DNA of 37,084 nt from Peptostreptococcaceae bacterium (GTDB lineage Bacteria; Bacillota_A; Clostridia; Peptostreptococcales; Anaerovoracaceae), in the NCBI GenBank assembly GCA_016650135.1, contig JAENWH010000001.1, forward strand, positions 1 through 37,084, written 5' to 3'. The translations under genes were made by a program, and so were the position numbers. The notes beneath the pieces are model-generated. The model saw only the letters and a list, made by a program, of their open reading frames with translations. It searched no databases and was not told the origin of the DNA. Shown one piece after another: positions 8,516 through 15,734 of this stretch. Numbering within the stretch: position 1 is the stretch's first letter; the number at the start of each line of letters is the position of its first letter.

Positions 8516-8935
8516 CTAGTCTACTCTAAACATGTTTCTTGATTCATAAACAGTTGCTGCTTCTCGTAATAAAGCGGCATTAATTGTTGCATCATACTCC
8601 GTCTCCAGCTCTATTGCAATATCCAAAAGTTCCTGTTTCGTTGATACGTTTGGCCTCATGCAGTTGTACATGCTTAAAATTCTATCATCAGGAATACGAG
8701 TCATCTCAGCTGCTCTTCTAAAGTTTCCCGCCACCTGTGGATTCCCAACTGAATCTTCAATCTGTGCTTGATACTCTAAAGTCTCGGCACTGATTCTACA
8801 GTCAGCAGGAGTAATCTTTCCCGAAAGAATATTTTTCAGATTGATATCATCCACTGGTTTACCCGTATGAGTTTTAATTAATTCAGGTTTTTTTTCATAA
8901 AGAGGGTAATCCGTTTTTGCATTCAATTTATTCAT
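8516..8935 (-). CDS. pduE: Diol dehydratase small subunit, copy 1 (PduE-like)
   Basis: This 139-residue gamma subunit has TDYPLYEKKPELI at the N-terminus, then CRISAETLEYQAQIEDSVG, NFRRAAEMTRIPDDRILSMY and RPNVSTKQEL. The ATG at 8935 follows GGAGGTGAACTTA and matches the start of homologues. A longer reading from 8977 would overlap the permease gene and lacks a ribosome binding site. As with copy 2, the microcompartment-targeting peptide is missing. The gene is separated from its large and medium partners by the permease gene, an unusual order, but only 16 bp lie between the permease stop and this start. Confidence 0.93.
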   Translation of the reverse strand: MNKLNAKTDYPLYEKKPELIKTHTGKPVDDINLKNILSGKITPADCRISAETLEYQAQIEDSVGNPQVAGNFRRAAEMTRIPDDRILSMYNCMRPNVSTKQELLDIAIELETEYDATINAALLREAATVYESRNMFRVD

Positions 8936-8951
8936 TAAGTTCACCTCCAAA

Positions 8952-10280
8952 TTAATCAAGATCAAATTCTTCTTCATAAGGTCTTAATCTTTTTCTACCA
9001 AACAAGAAGTAATATACGATTGCTATTGCATATACAAGTAATACCCATTTAATAATTGCAAGGTTAAATGCAACTACGCAGAATACAATAAATATCAAAC
9101 TTATCATTGAGATAATAGGAGTAATTGGGAATGCCACTTTGTATGGCCTATCCATATTTGGTTCTTTTTTGTGAAGAACGAAAATACTGATTAGAGCTAA
9201 AACATACATACCCAAAGCAGCAAACACTGAAATTGTTATAACTACTGCTGTTAATCCAGAAAGTGCTACTATTACAGCGATTATGCCTGGAACGATCAAT
9301 GCGAAATGAGGTGTTTTAAATCTTGGGTTCAGTTTTGAAAGGAATTCAGGCAGATACCCAGTTCTTGCCATTGCATAACATTGACGTGAATATCCCAATA
9401 CACATCCAATCATGCTTGCTGTTAGTCCAATTAGGCCTACAACCGCCATTACATTTACCCAAGGGCTATCTGGTCCCAATGCATTTGATAATGACTGTGT
9501 CAATGGGAAATCAACGGCCGCAATTTCCATATAATCGCCAGCACCAGCTGCTAAAACACTTGTTATTAAAGCTGTAACACCTAACGTCACTAGTGCTCCA
9601 ATATAAGCTTTCGGGATATCTCTTTTTGGATTTTCCATTTCTTCAGCACTCATTGCAGCACCTTCAACTGCAAAGTAAAGCCACATAGCAAAGGTAACAG
9701 CTCCACAAACTCCCCAGAAGCCATTAGTAAACATTGGTGTTGTTACAACGTTCTGTATTTCAAAGTGAGGTGCAGCGAGAAAATAGAACAATAGCAACCC
9801 CAACAGGGATAATATCGTAACAACCAATTCCATTATAGCAGAGGATTGAACCCCTAGGGTTGCAATTAGAATGAATCCAATCAGGAACACCATTGTAACA
9901 CTCATAGCAGGCAATGCCGGAAACAAGAAGTTTACCACAGCTCCTACCGCAAGAGAAATAGCACAAGGTGCCATTAAAAATGCTAGAAGCATACTGAATC
10001 CGGTGAGGAATCCCCAAAAAGGTCCCAGCGCCCTACGTGTGTATGCTGATGGGCCACCTGCGTGAGGTATACTAGCCGCTAATTCTGTATAACAGAAAAT
10101 AAAACTAAAATAAAAAATACTTACTGGTATGAAAGCTACTAAAAATGAAACCGGTCCTCCTGTCGCATACCCATAGCTGAATCCATAAAACTGTCCTGAT
10201 ATTACCAAACCTACAGCTATTGCCCATAAATGTATTGGCTTGAGTACTTTTTTTAAATGAATATCATTTTGTTTTTCCAT
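8952..10280 (-). CDS. APC-family permease, ethanolamine-permease-like
   Basis: This 442-residue polytopic inner-membrane protein has about 12 hydrophobic segments. The N-terminal pattern LKPIHLWAIAVGLVISGQF, with AGGPSAYTRRALGP and GCVLGYSRQCYAMARTGYLP further on, resembles the ethanolamine (EAT) branch of the amino acid-polyamine-organocation family. The likely role is uptake of a small amino alcohol or related compound, by proton coupling or exchange. It lies between medium subunit 1 and small subunit 1, with an AAGGAGG site 10 nt before its ATG, so it is embedded in a dehydratase gene set. This suggests the substrate of set 1 enters through it. Substrate identity cannot be read from the sequence; another amino acid or amine is possible. 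Confidence 0.85.
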   Translation of the reverse strand: MEKQNDIHLKKVLKPIHLWAIAVGLVISGQFYGFSYGYATGGPVSFLVAFIPVSIFYFSFIFCYTELAASIPHAGGPSAYTRRALGPFWGFLTGFSMLLAFLMAPCAISLAVGAVVNFLFPALPAMSVTMVFLIGFILIATLGVQSSAIMELVVTILSLLGLLLFYFLAAPHFEIQNVVTTPMFTNGFWGVCGAVTFAMWLYFAVEGAAMSAEEMENPKRDIPKAYIGALVTLGVTALITSVLAAGAGDYMEIAAVDFPLTQSLSNALGPDSPWVNVMAVVGLIGLTASMIGCVLGYSRQCYAMARTGYLPEFLSKLNPRFKTPHFALIVPGIIAVIVALSGLTAVVITISVFAALGMYVLALISIFVLHKKEPNMDRPYKVAFPITPIISMISLIFIVFCVVAFNLAIIKWVLLVYAIAIVYYFLFGRKRLRPYEEEFDLD

Positions 10281-10325
10281 AATAAACTTTCCTCCTTAAA
10301 ATAGAATTAATAAAATAATGGATAG

Positions 10326-10889
10326 TTAAAATTGCATTTTCAATTCAACGGTCTTCGCCGATTTTTCCATCACCTCCGTTTCTTTCAGATGCATTAATGT
10401 TGATTTTATAAGATATTTTGAAGGAATCATAAAATCGTTTAAAATTTCAACCGGTTCTGGATTTTCACCCTTTGCATATTTACCCGCATTTTTGCCAATT
10501 TTTCTGTAAATTTTAGCGTCATAAAGTGGTGACTGAGGGAAAAGTTCTAAATTATCAAGCGCTACTAGATCTCTTTGATGAATAACTGTTGTTCCTCTGG
10601 ACTGAATCCCAACACATATTCCTGAACCTGACAGCTTTGACCCTTGACTGGCAATAATAGCAAGATCTGTCGAATTCTTTACTTTTATAAATCGGTATTT
10701 TAGACCTTCTTCTTCTATACCCGCACAAATTTCTTTGATGATTTTTTCTAATCCCACATCTATGATGCTTTTTTTTATTTTTGTCCCAAAGGCTGGTGAA
10801 ACGGCAATTATAACCTCATCTGCACTTTTTCCTGCTTGAGCTTCTCCAAGTTCTTCAACTTTAATCTCACTTTCATTGAATTCCGTCAT
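10326..10889 (-). CDS. pduD: Diol dehydratase medium subunit, copy 1 (PduD-like)
   Basis: This 187-residue beta subunit has the intact blocks DEVIIAVSPAFG, GIEEEGLKYRFIKVKNSTDL, SGSGICVGIQSRGTTVIHQR, LELFPQSPLYDAKIYRKIGK and LMHLKETEV. An AAGGAGGG site lies 7 nt before the ATG. It lacks the N-terminal encapsulation peptide of microcompartment PduD and begins only about 25 residues before the conserved core. It starts 16 bp after large subunit 1 and is followed, 45 bp on, by the permease. It should pair with large subunit 1 to hold cobalamin. Confidence 0.93.
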   Translation of the reverse strand: MTEFNESEIKVEELGEAQAGKSADEVIIAVSPAFGTKIKKSIIDVGLEKIIKEICAGIEEEGLKYRFIKVKNSTDLAIIASQGSKLSGSGICVGIQSRGTTVIHQRDLVALDNLELFPQSPLYDAKIYRKIGKNAGKYAKGENPEPVEILNDFMIPSKYLIKSTLMHLKETEVMEKSAKTVELKMQF

Positions 10890-10905
10890 GATTACACCCT
10901 CCTTC

Positions 10906-12570
10906 TTAAATATCTTGAGGCTTGAGTGCGCTGAATTTCTCTTTTAATTCTCCCCAACGCTCATCACTTAGTCTATATCCAGTACCTGGTCCCATATAGT
11001 CATTCTGATTGTTGATAGCACTCATAACCTTAAAGTTTTCATCAATAACTGATGATGTGTGAAGATAGTCACCAATAACTCTCTGTTTCAACATATTCAT
11101 TACCCTTGTTGATATATCTTCATATCCATTTTCATAAAGCCCTTTAACAATATCAAATCCCGTAATTCCACGATCCATCATTTCTGTTGCAGCTTTCATA
11201 TCCTCTGATTTATTTCTTTGTGGCATGTCTTTATAACAATACGCATATGTTGCCGCTTCAACTTCTTCATCAGTTATTTCAGGCAGGTTTAAAAACTTAA
11301 ATACTGTCTGGCAAACCTTTGCCGCCTTGTTTCTTACTTCAATTGCCTCTTCTTCTTTAATAGGCTTAATTCCACCATCGACTTTCATATCTCTTTGTAA
11401 TACATAATAGTCATCGTAGTCATCACAATCTTCATTTGAACCAGCAAATACATTATCAAGGTTAGGGATTCCTCCAAAGCCTGATGTTACATAATCAGTG
11501 CCGGGCATTAACTGCATTGCCAGTTTTACGCCTCTTCTGAAATCAGAATGTGTAAAAGCAGTATCATTCCCAGATGCAACTTCAATATTCAGCATAGATG
11601 CGATTAAGCATTCTGCAGCCATTGCCCTAAATCCATTTGGGAGTCCAGCAACAAGGGGAATTGCATTAATTGAGCCATTCTGAACACCTTGCACGCCACA
11701 GGCTTTTGTAAGGTAAATGCATCGAACCTCTAAATACAACATACTTCTCTTCTCTGCATTACCCATCAGTACTTCTGAACCAGTTCCTGACGTAAATCTG
11801 ATTTTAATTCCTCTCGACGCATATGCAGATGCCAAGAATGCTTTAGAATATGCAGTGTCTCCTCCATCTATCAATACGGTTTCTGTTCCATAAACTGACA
11901 ATGTTTCTGCATAAGAAGTAAAACCTCTCATTCCTAGTTCAAGTTCCGTAGCTTCTTCCATTGAACATTGGTTAAGAACTCCCGCTTTTCCGGTTTGCGC
12001 CCCAAGCATTAAGGCAATAGCATTGAAGGGTGCATACCTTGCAAGTGCGCAGGTTGTTTCAACTTCGGCAAACCCTCTTAATGCTTCTTCTGCGGCGTCT
12101 GCTGCAATAAGGACTGGATTATCATCTAGATTTGTTGCATGTGCCTGATTAGCCGGGTTCTTTCTTGCTCTCATTTTCATTTGGGCCATCATCATCTCAA
12201 CAACATTTAAATGGTTAATGACCTCTACCATTTTCGCAGGCGTGCATGAACAGCATATTTTGACTATTTCTTGTCTTGAAACATGAATGTCCACCAACAT
12301 CTTGGCTATTTCCAATGAATCAATACTCATTGCTTCTTCTGCATAATCAATATTTATTCCATATCCTGCAATAAAAATATCCAAGGAGTCAAAATCCTTT
12401 CTTTCCTTTCCATCCATTTCTATTACGATGCCATTTTCAACTCTAATACTGGGTTTTGGATCATTTGCCGATTCCATCGTAATAAGGCCAACATCTTCCC
12501 ACTCATAAGAAAAACCATCTTTATTTATTGGCATTTGATCTAGTTTTTCAAAACGCTTTGACCTTTTCAT
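10906..12570 (-). CDS. pduC: Diol dehydratase large subunit, copy 1, altered substrate pocket
   Basis: This 554-residue large subunit of an adenosylcobalamin-dependent dehydratase is the first gene of the operon, with an AAGGAGGT site before ATG. Catalytic and metal-site positions Gln142, His144, Glu171, Glu222, Gln297, Asp336 and Ser363 are conserved (K. oxytoca number plus one). Two pocket positions differ from both the K. oxytoca enzyme and copy 2: Ser301 is Asn302 (NGSINA instead of NGSVSC) and Gln336 is Thr337 (NDTAF instead of NDQTF). In the K. oxytoca enzyme these two residues shape the substrate pocket and influence tolerance of glycerol and longer diols. The enzyme is probably active, but on a different diol or amino-diol. 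A Cys cluster (residues 106, 107, 109) replaces the usual TTAMT/TTAIT segment. Together with the embedded permease this points to an unusual substrate. Confidence 0.93.
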   Translation of the reverse strand: MKRSKRFEKLDQMPINKDGFSYEWEDVGLITMESANDPKPSIRVENGIVIEMDGKERKDFDSLDIFIAGYGINIDYAEEAMSIDSLEIAKMLVDIHVSRQEIVKICCSCTPAKMVEVINHLNVVEMMMAQMKMRARKNPANQAHATNLDDNPVLIAADAAEEALRGFAEVETTCALARYAPFNAIALMLGAQTGKAGVLNQCSMEEATELELGMRGFTSYAETLSVYGTETVLIDGGDTAYSKAFLASAYASRGIKIRFTSGTGSEVLMGNAEKRSMLYLEVRCIYLTKACGVQGVQNGSINAIPLVAGLPNGFRAMAAECLIASMLNIEVASGNDTAFTHSDFRRGVKLAMQLMPGTDYVTSGFGGIPNLDNVFAGSNEDCDDYDDYYVLQRDMKVDGGIKPIKEEEAIEVRNKAAKVCQTVFKFLNLPEITDEEVEAATYAYCYKDMPQRNKSEDMKAATEMMDRGITGFDIVKGLYENGYEDISTRVMNMLKQRVIGDYLHTSSVIDENFKVMSAINNQNDYMGPGTGYRLSDERWGELKEKFSALKPQDI

Positions 12571-12751
12571 TTTTACCTCCTTCTTTTGTTACATAATAAA
12601 AGCCACAAACGACAAAAACAACTTCAAAGCTTTCTGTATTACTTCCCTAACTGATTTTTCAGTTCTGGAGAATACAGTACTCTGACTGTTTAACTCATTC
12701 GTGGCTAACTTCAATCTGCTAACGCCTATTTCCATCTTCCATATTAATATA
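12571..12751 (-). promoter_or_regulatory. Long structured 5' leader of the dehydratase operon
   Basis: About 180 nt separate the predicted transcription start from the first ATG. The RNA can form two perfect small hairpins: a 5-bp stem with 6-nt loop (12689-12674) and a 6-bp stem with 4-nt loop (12664-12649). A 9-bp long-range helix with one G-U pair (12706-12698 with 12609-12601) encloses both, and its 3' arm is followed by UUUAUUAU. This layout suggests a riboswitch or an attenuation/antitermination element. I do not recognise a known class. A cobalamin riboswitch was considered, but the ordered core and B12 box are not present. Confidence 0.4.
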
Positions 12752-12757
12752 TTAACG

Positions 12758-12786
12758 ATTATCTACCTAATTAATTAATCTGTCAA
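12758..12786 (-). promoter_or_regulatory. Sigma-A type promoter of the dehydratase operon
   Basis: On the minus strand TTGACA (12786-12781) is followed after exactly 17 bp by GATAAT (12763-12758), one mismatch from the full consensus. It lies about 190 bp before the first dehydratase gene and no other start is needed for the operon. No activator or repressor gene is seen nearby, so control may act through the leader. Confidence 0.75.
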
Positions 12787-12799
12787 GAATATTTTTCAA

Positions 12800-13260
12800 A
12801 AAAGTTTTCTTTATCCTCAGCTCAAAAGTATACGTTGGTCTCCATAGTTATGTAATTATCTTAGTGTTATTAATAGCATATCTTATATTATGACTCCGAC
12901 AATTCTTTAAATGCTTTATCAAACCCACGTGCTTTCCAAGGTTGCTAGAATCTGTTTGGCTTGTGCCGTAAGATTACTCCTAATTTGGCTGACGATATTA
13001 TTCCCTGGGGTAATATTACTTAAAGGTCAAAACAACTCAATCCGTTTCAGCCTTTGTCATTATATGCCACTTATAGGCACCCGCCGGATTGAAGTACCTT
13101 AAAATGGCAAGCTTCCGTCAGAATCATTTATAAAACCACAACATTTCCGAATATATATTTTTCAAGAATTCTTCAATTCACGCTCTACCAATTCTTTAAA
13201 TTTTTGTAATGTAGAAGCTTCATTATAATTCAAAATATTTATTTATAATTCTTCAAACTA
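12800..13260. other. Intergenic stretch with possible decayed gene remnants
   Basis: No intact gene is supported. On the minus strand several short open pieces in different frames read like fragments of real protein: one ending KFKELVERELKNS before a stop near 13160, one containing AGAYKWHIMTKAETD around 13050-13100, and one with AQAKQILATLESTW around 12930-13010. They are too short to assign. They suggest an eroded gene at the junction between the dehydratase operon and the defence island. Confidence 0.3.
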
Positions 13261-13271
13261 TCTGAGGTCTT

Positions 13272-14882
13272 TCATGATGGAAATTTCCATATAGATTCGT
13301 TGGAATAATATCGTTTTATCAAAGTATGTATTTTAGACAATCCTTTTAAATCAATTAAGTCTATTAATTTCTTACCATCATAGTACGAATCAAGCTGGCT
13401 TGGCTTGATTTTCGAGCTATTCAACTCATCTAGACATATAATCGCATCAGGCTCAAAACTAGCTGTAGTAATGTAACAACCTTTGACTGGAAATGGGTAG
13501 ATTGGATTATGTTTATAATATTTCTTAGCGAAAGGAAATGTTCTCTTGAAAAACCACATTGCAGTATTTTTTTTATCACGATCTCCCAGTTTAATAAATG
13601 AAGTAGACTTATACCCCTTTGCCTCAGCGATAATTATCTCTTTATAATTAGGAGAAATAATAATAAAATCATATTCATATACTTCCTCGGAGTTCTTAAT
13701 TTTCAAGATTTTCCCCTGTTCAATTATAGCATTCGGATATATACAACTTAGTAATTGATATATAAGTGCCTCAAATAAATCGCCCTTTATATTTTCTAAG
13801 TTCTGCCCCTGACCAGTTTGCTGAATATTAGCTAAAACATTTTCAATATTTTCAAGAAATTGTTCTGGGTTATTTAATTTTAATTGCTTTTCAGACTTGA
13901 TAATCTCTAATTTTTTAATTATTTCAAATATACTCTCACCAAAAACCGTTCCTAGACTAATGGTTATGAACCCAAGCTTAGCAAGTTTATTTCGCACAAT
14001 TATCGAAATTTCAGAATATACAACAACGGGCATAATTTTTCTGACACCTTTATCAACACTATTGATTACAATCTGAATTCTTGAGAGAAAGCCTTGCAAA
14101 TCCTCATCAGTATATGGCCTACTCACTATTACATCCAATACCACAAGAGTCTGTTTATCTTCAGTATCATTCGCTTTTCTTCCTCCATTAGTATTTATCC
14201 CAGTTGTTTTAGTATAAGCAAATGCATCCCAAACGAGATTATTATGTTTTATACTTATAGAAGGGTTTGACTTATTTCGAAAGCGTACGTTTTTATTATC
14301 AATTAGGTTATGTTTCGTAAGCCACCTAAGAATATCAGACAGAAAGACTGCATCTAGATACATTTTAGTTTTATGTTTTTCAATTAATTCATCTTTTCCA
14401 TCCAGTTTTTTGGGATCAATAAGATATCTTTCTTCAGGTAGAATAGTAATTTCTGAAATAAGATTCATTTTTTTTAGGACAATCATAATATCTGCTAGAG
14501 TATTAACCTTTGTACTACATTCTTCGATAATACATGATGTGACTTTCATCGCCTCGTTAATAGATATTATTCCTTGATTAAGGTCTATCAACGATAATAA
14601 CCTAAATATTGGTGGCCTATACTTTTTTGTTATTTCTTTCACGGCTTCTTTGTTTAGTGTTATCCCTGTATTTAGGTAAACATATTGTCCTTTACCAAAG
14701 GTTAATGGCGAACTCGACTTTATAATGCCTTTCGCCGCTGCTCTTTGAATTATTTTCCTTGAATTATCCGATGTTATTTTAAATTGTTTTTGAAGAAGTT
14801 CATTTAGCTCTCTACCAACCAAATATTTTTGATCATTTGAGAATAAATTAGATAAGAAGGATTCATATCTATTTTGAACCAT
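13272..14882 (-). CDS. Winged-helix protein with PD-(D/E)XK-like nuclease domain
   Basis: The ATG at 14882 lies 8 nt after a GGAGG site, while a GTG three codons upstream overlaps that site; the product is 536 residues. The N-terminal 75 residues look like a winged helix. A central part (about 215-330) contains WDAFAYT...LVVLDVIVSRPYTDEDL, a strand pattern reminiscent of a restriction-endonuclease fold without a clear E-x-K. The C-terminal part (about 365-470) has DLFEAL, then YEYDFIIISP and IIIAEAKGYKS, a good match to a PD-(D/E)XK active site (Glu371, Asp405, Glu420, Lys422). It is probably a DNA-targeting defence nuclease or restriction-like protein. It stands alone, with non-coding sequence on both sides, in AT-rich sequence. 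I do not recognise a named family. Confidence 0.65.
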   Translation of the reverse strand: MVQNRYESFLSNLFSNDQKYLVGRELNELLQKQFKITSDNSRKIIQRAAAKGIIKSSSPLTFGKGQYVYLNTGITLNKEAVKEITKKYRPPIFRLLSLIDLNQGIISINEAMKVTSCIIEECSTKVNTLADIMIVLKKMNLISEITILPEERYLIDPKKLDGKDELIEKHKTKMYLDAVFLSDILRWLTKHNLIDNKNVRFRNKSNPSISIKHNNLVWDAFAYTKTTGINTNGGRKANDTEDKQTLVVLDVIVSRPYTDEDLQGFLSRIQIVINSVDKGVRKIMPVVVYSEISIIVRNKLAKLGFITISLGTVFGESIFEIIKKLEIIKSEKQLKLNNPEQFLENIENVLANIQQTGQGQNLENIKGDLFEALIYQLLSCIYPNAIIEQGKILKIKNSEEVYEYDFIIISPNYKEIIIAEAKGYKSTSFIKLGDRDKKNTAMWFFKRTFPFAKKYYKHNPIYPFPVKGCYITTASFEPDAIICLDELNSSKIKPSQLDSYYDGKKLIDLIDLKGLSKIHTLIKRYYSNESIWKFPS

Positions 14883-15053
14883 GGATTTCACCTCCAGTGA
14901 TTTTATGTCACACTGCCCTTATATATTTATTAATCTTTTAAAGGGGTTCTCATTTTTTTAAAATCCCTATAATACCAACGGTTACAAACATTTTATGCCA
15001 AGGCATATTGTCCCGCGATTTATAATTTTTGTGTATATTCGCCTCAGTAATAT

Positions 15054-15314
15054 CTAGATATTACTGTCTTTTTTTAAGTTATAGAACCTCCATGGGTTAA
15101 AGTCGAGAATGGTAATATTATGATAGTTAAGCTCATTTCTTGCGAGGTTTATGAAAGATGTTTTTCTTGAGCCCCAAGCTCCAAGTGCACTGATAACGCT
15201 ACCTTTGCTTGCATCAAGAGAAATTATTTGTTTGGCAAATGATTTGGCAAAACGGGTCCTACCGATGGTATCTTCTTCAGGAAGCGTAATTGGATTGTCA
15301 CCAGTTATTTTCAT
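15054..15314 (-). pseudogene. Truncated KAP-family P-loop NTPase
   Basis: The 86 residues match the N-terminal P-loop part of KAP NTPases: IGRTRFAKSFAKQI, the Walker A region GAWGSRKTSFINLAR, and ILDFNPWRF. Family members run to several hundred residues, so most of the protein is missing. The Walker A glycine before Lys is Arg (GSRKT for GSGKT), expected to impair nucleotide binding. Just downstream (about 15027-14956, minus) another open piece reads SRDNMPWHKMFVTVGIIGIL, which could be a displaced fragment of the same gene. KAP NTPases are membrane-associated and some occur in phage defence. I read this as a dead remnant inside the defence island. Confidence 0.7.
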
Positions 15315-15326
15315 GTTATTTACTTG

Positions 15327-15413
15327 TTAATCAGCTGAAATAGCTGTTTTGGCAGTATTATAGACAATTTCAGATTTCTTGGTTTGTTTGAAAAGCTTCG
15401 ATAAGAATCCCAT
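15327..15413 (-). CDS. Small ORF upstream of the KAP remnant
   Basis: A 28-codon ORF begins with ATG 6 nt after AAGGAG and encodes a basic N-terminus (MGFLSKLFKQTKKS) followed by IVYNTAKTAISAD and TAA. It ends 12 bp before the ATG of the KAP remnant, so it may be a leader peptide or a small partner of the former KAP gene. No family is recognised. The ribosome binding site is the main support. Confidence 0.35.
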   Translation of the reverse strand: MGFLSKLFKQTKKSEIVYNTAKTAISAD

Positions 15414-15681
15414 TTACTGCTCCTTCATTTTTTTAAAAGGTATTTTTATGAATTCACATCCATCTCTCATTCAGACTGCAGACCTCTATACGACTTACTT
15501 AATTCTTTCAGTATTCAAAAAACAGATTTAATCCTTCTCTCTTTAATTAACATAAACATATTATAACAGAAGCAATCACATATTTCACCAAGTATAAACT
15601 GTTTATGGTTGTAAAACAAAATCTCAAGATTGTAAATTAATATAATTTGATATAAAATATATATAAAAGCTAATTATCACT

Positions 15682-15711
15682 TTGGAATTATCCAGGCTGT
15701 ATGATTAATAT
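15682..15711 (+). promoter_or_regulatory. Possible promoter of the Shedu gene
   Basis: TTGGAA (15682-15687) and TAATAT (15706-15711) are separated by 18 bp and end 23 bp before the Shedu start codon. Both hexamers are imperfect and the region is very AT-rich, so this is weak. The rest of 15,414-15,681 holds nothing else that I recognise. Confidence 0.3.
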
Positions 15712-15734
15712 AAGCTTTAGGAAGAGAGTCTTTC

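Noticed and set aside
12571..12751. Cobalamin riboswitch in the dehydratase leader
   Set aside because: An AGGGAA and an AGTCAG-like string occur, but in the wrong order and without the conserved GCCACUG and B12-box core.
12571..12751. EutV/ANTAR dual-hairpin antiterminator in the leader
   Set aside because: The two small hairpins do not have the A1/G4 hexaloop pattern, and no ANTAR regulator gene is nearby.
12911..13102. A 63-codon plus-strand frame in the gap before the defence island
   Set aside because: No ribosome binding site and no recognisable product; minus-strand fragments there look more protein-like.
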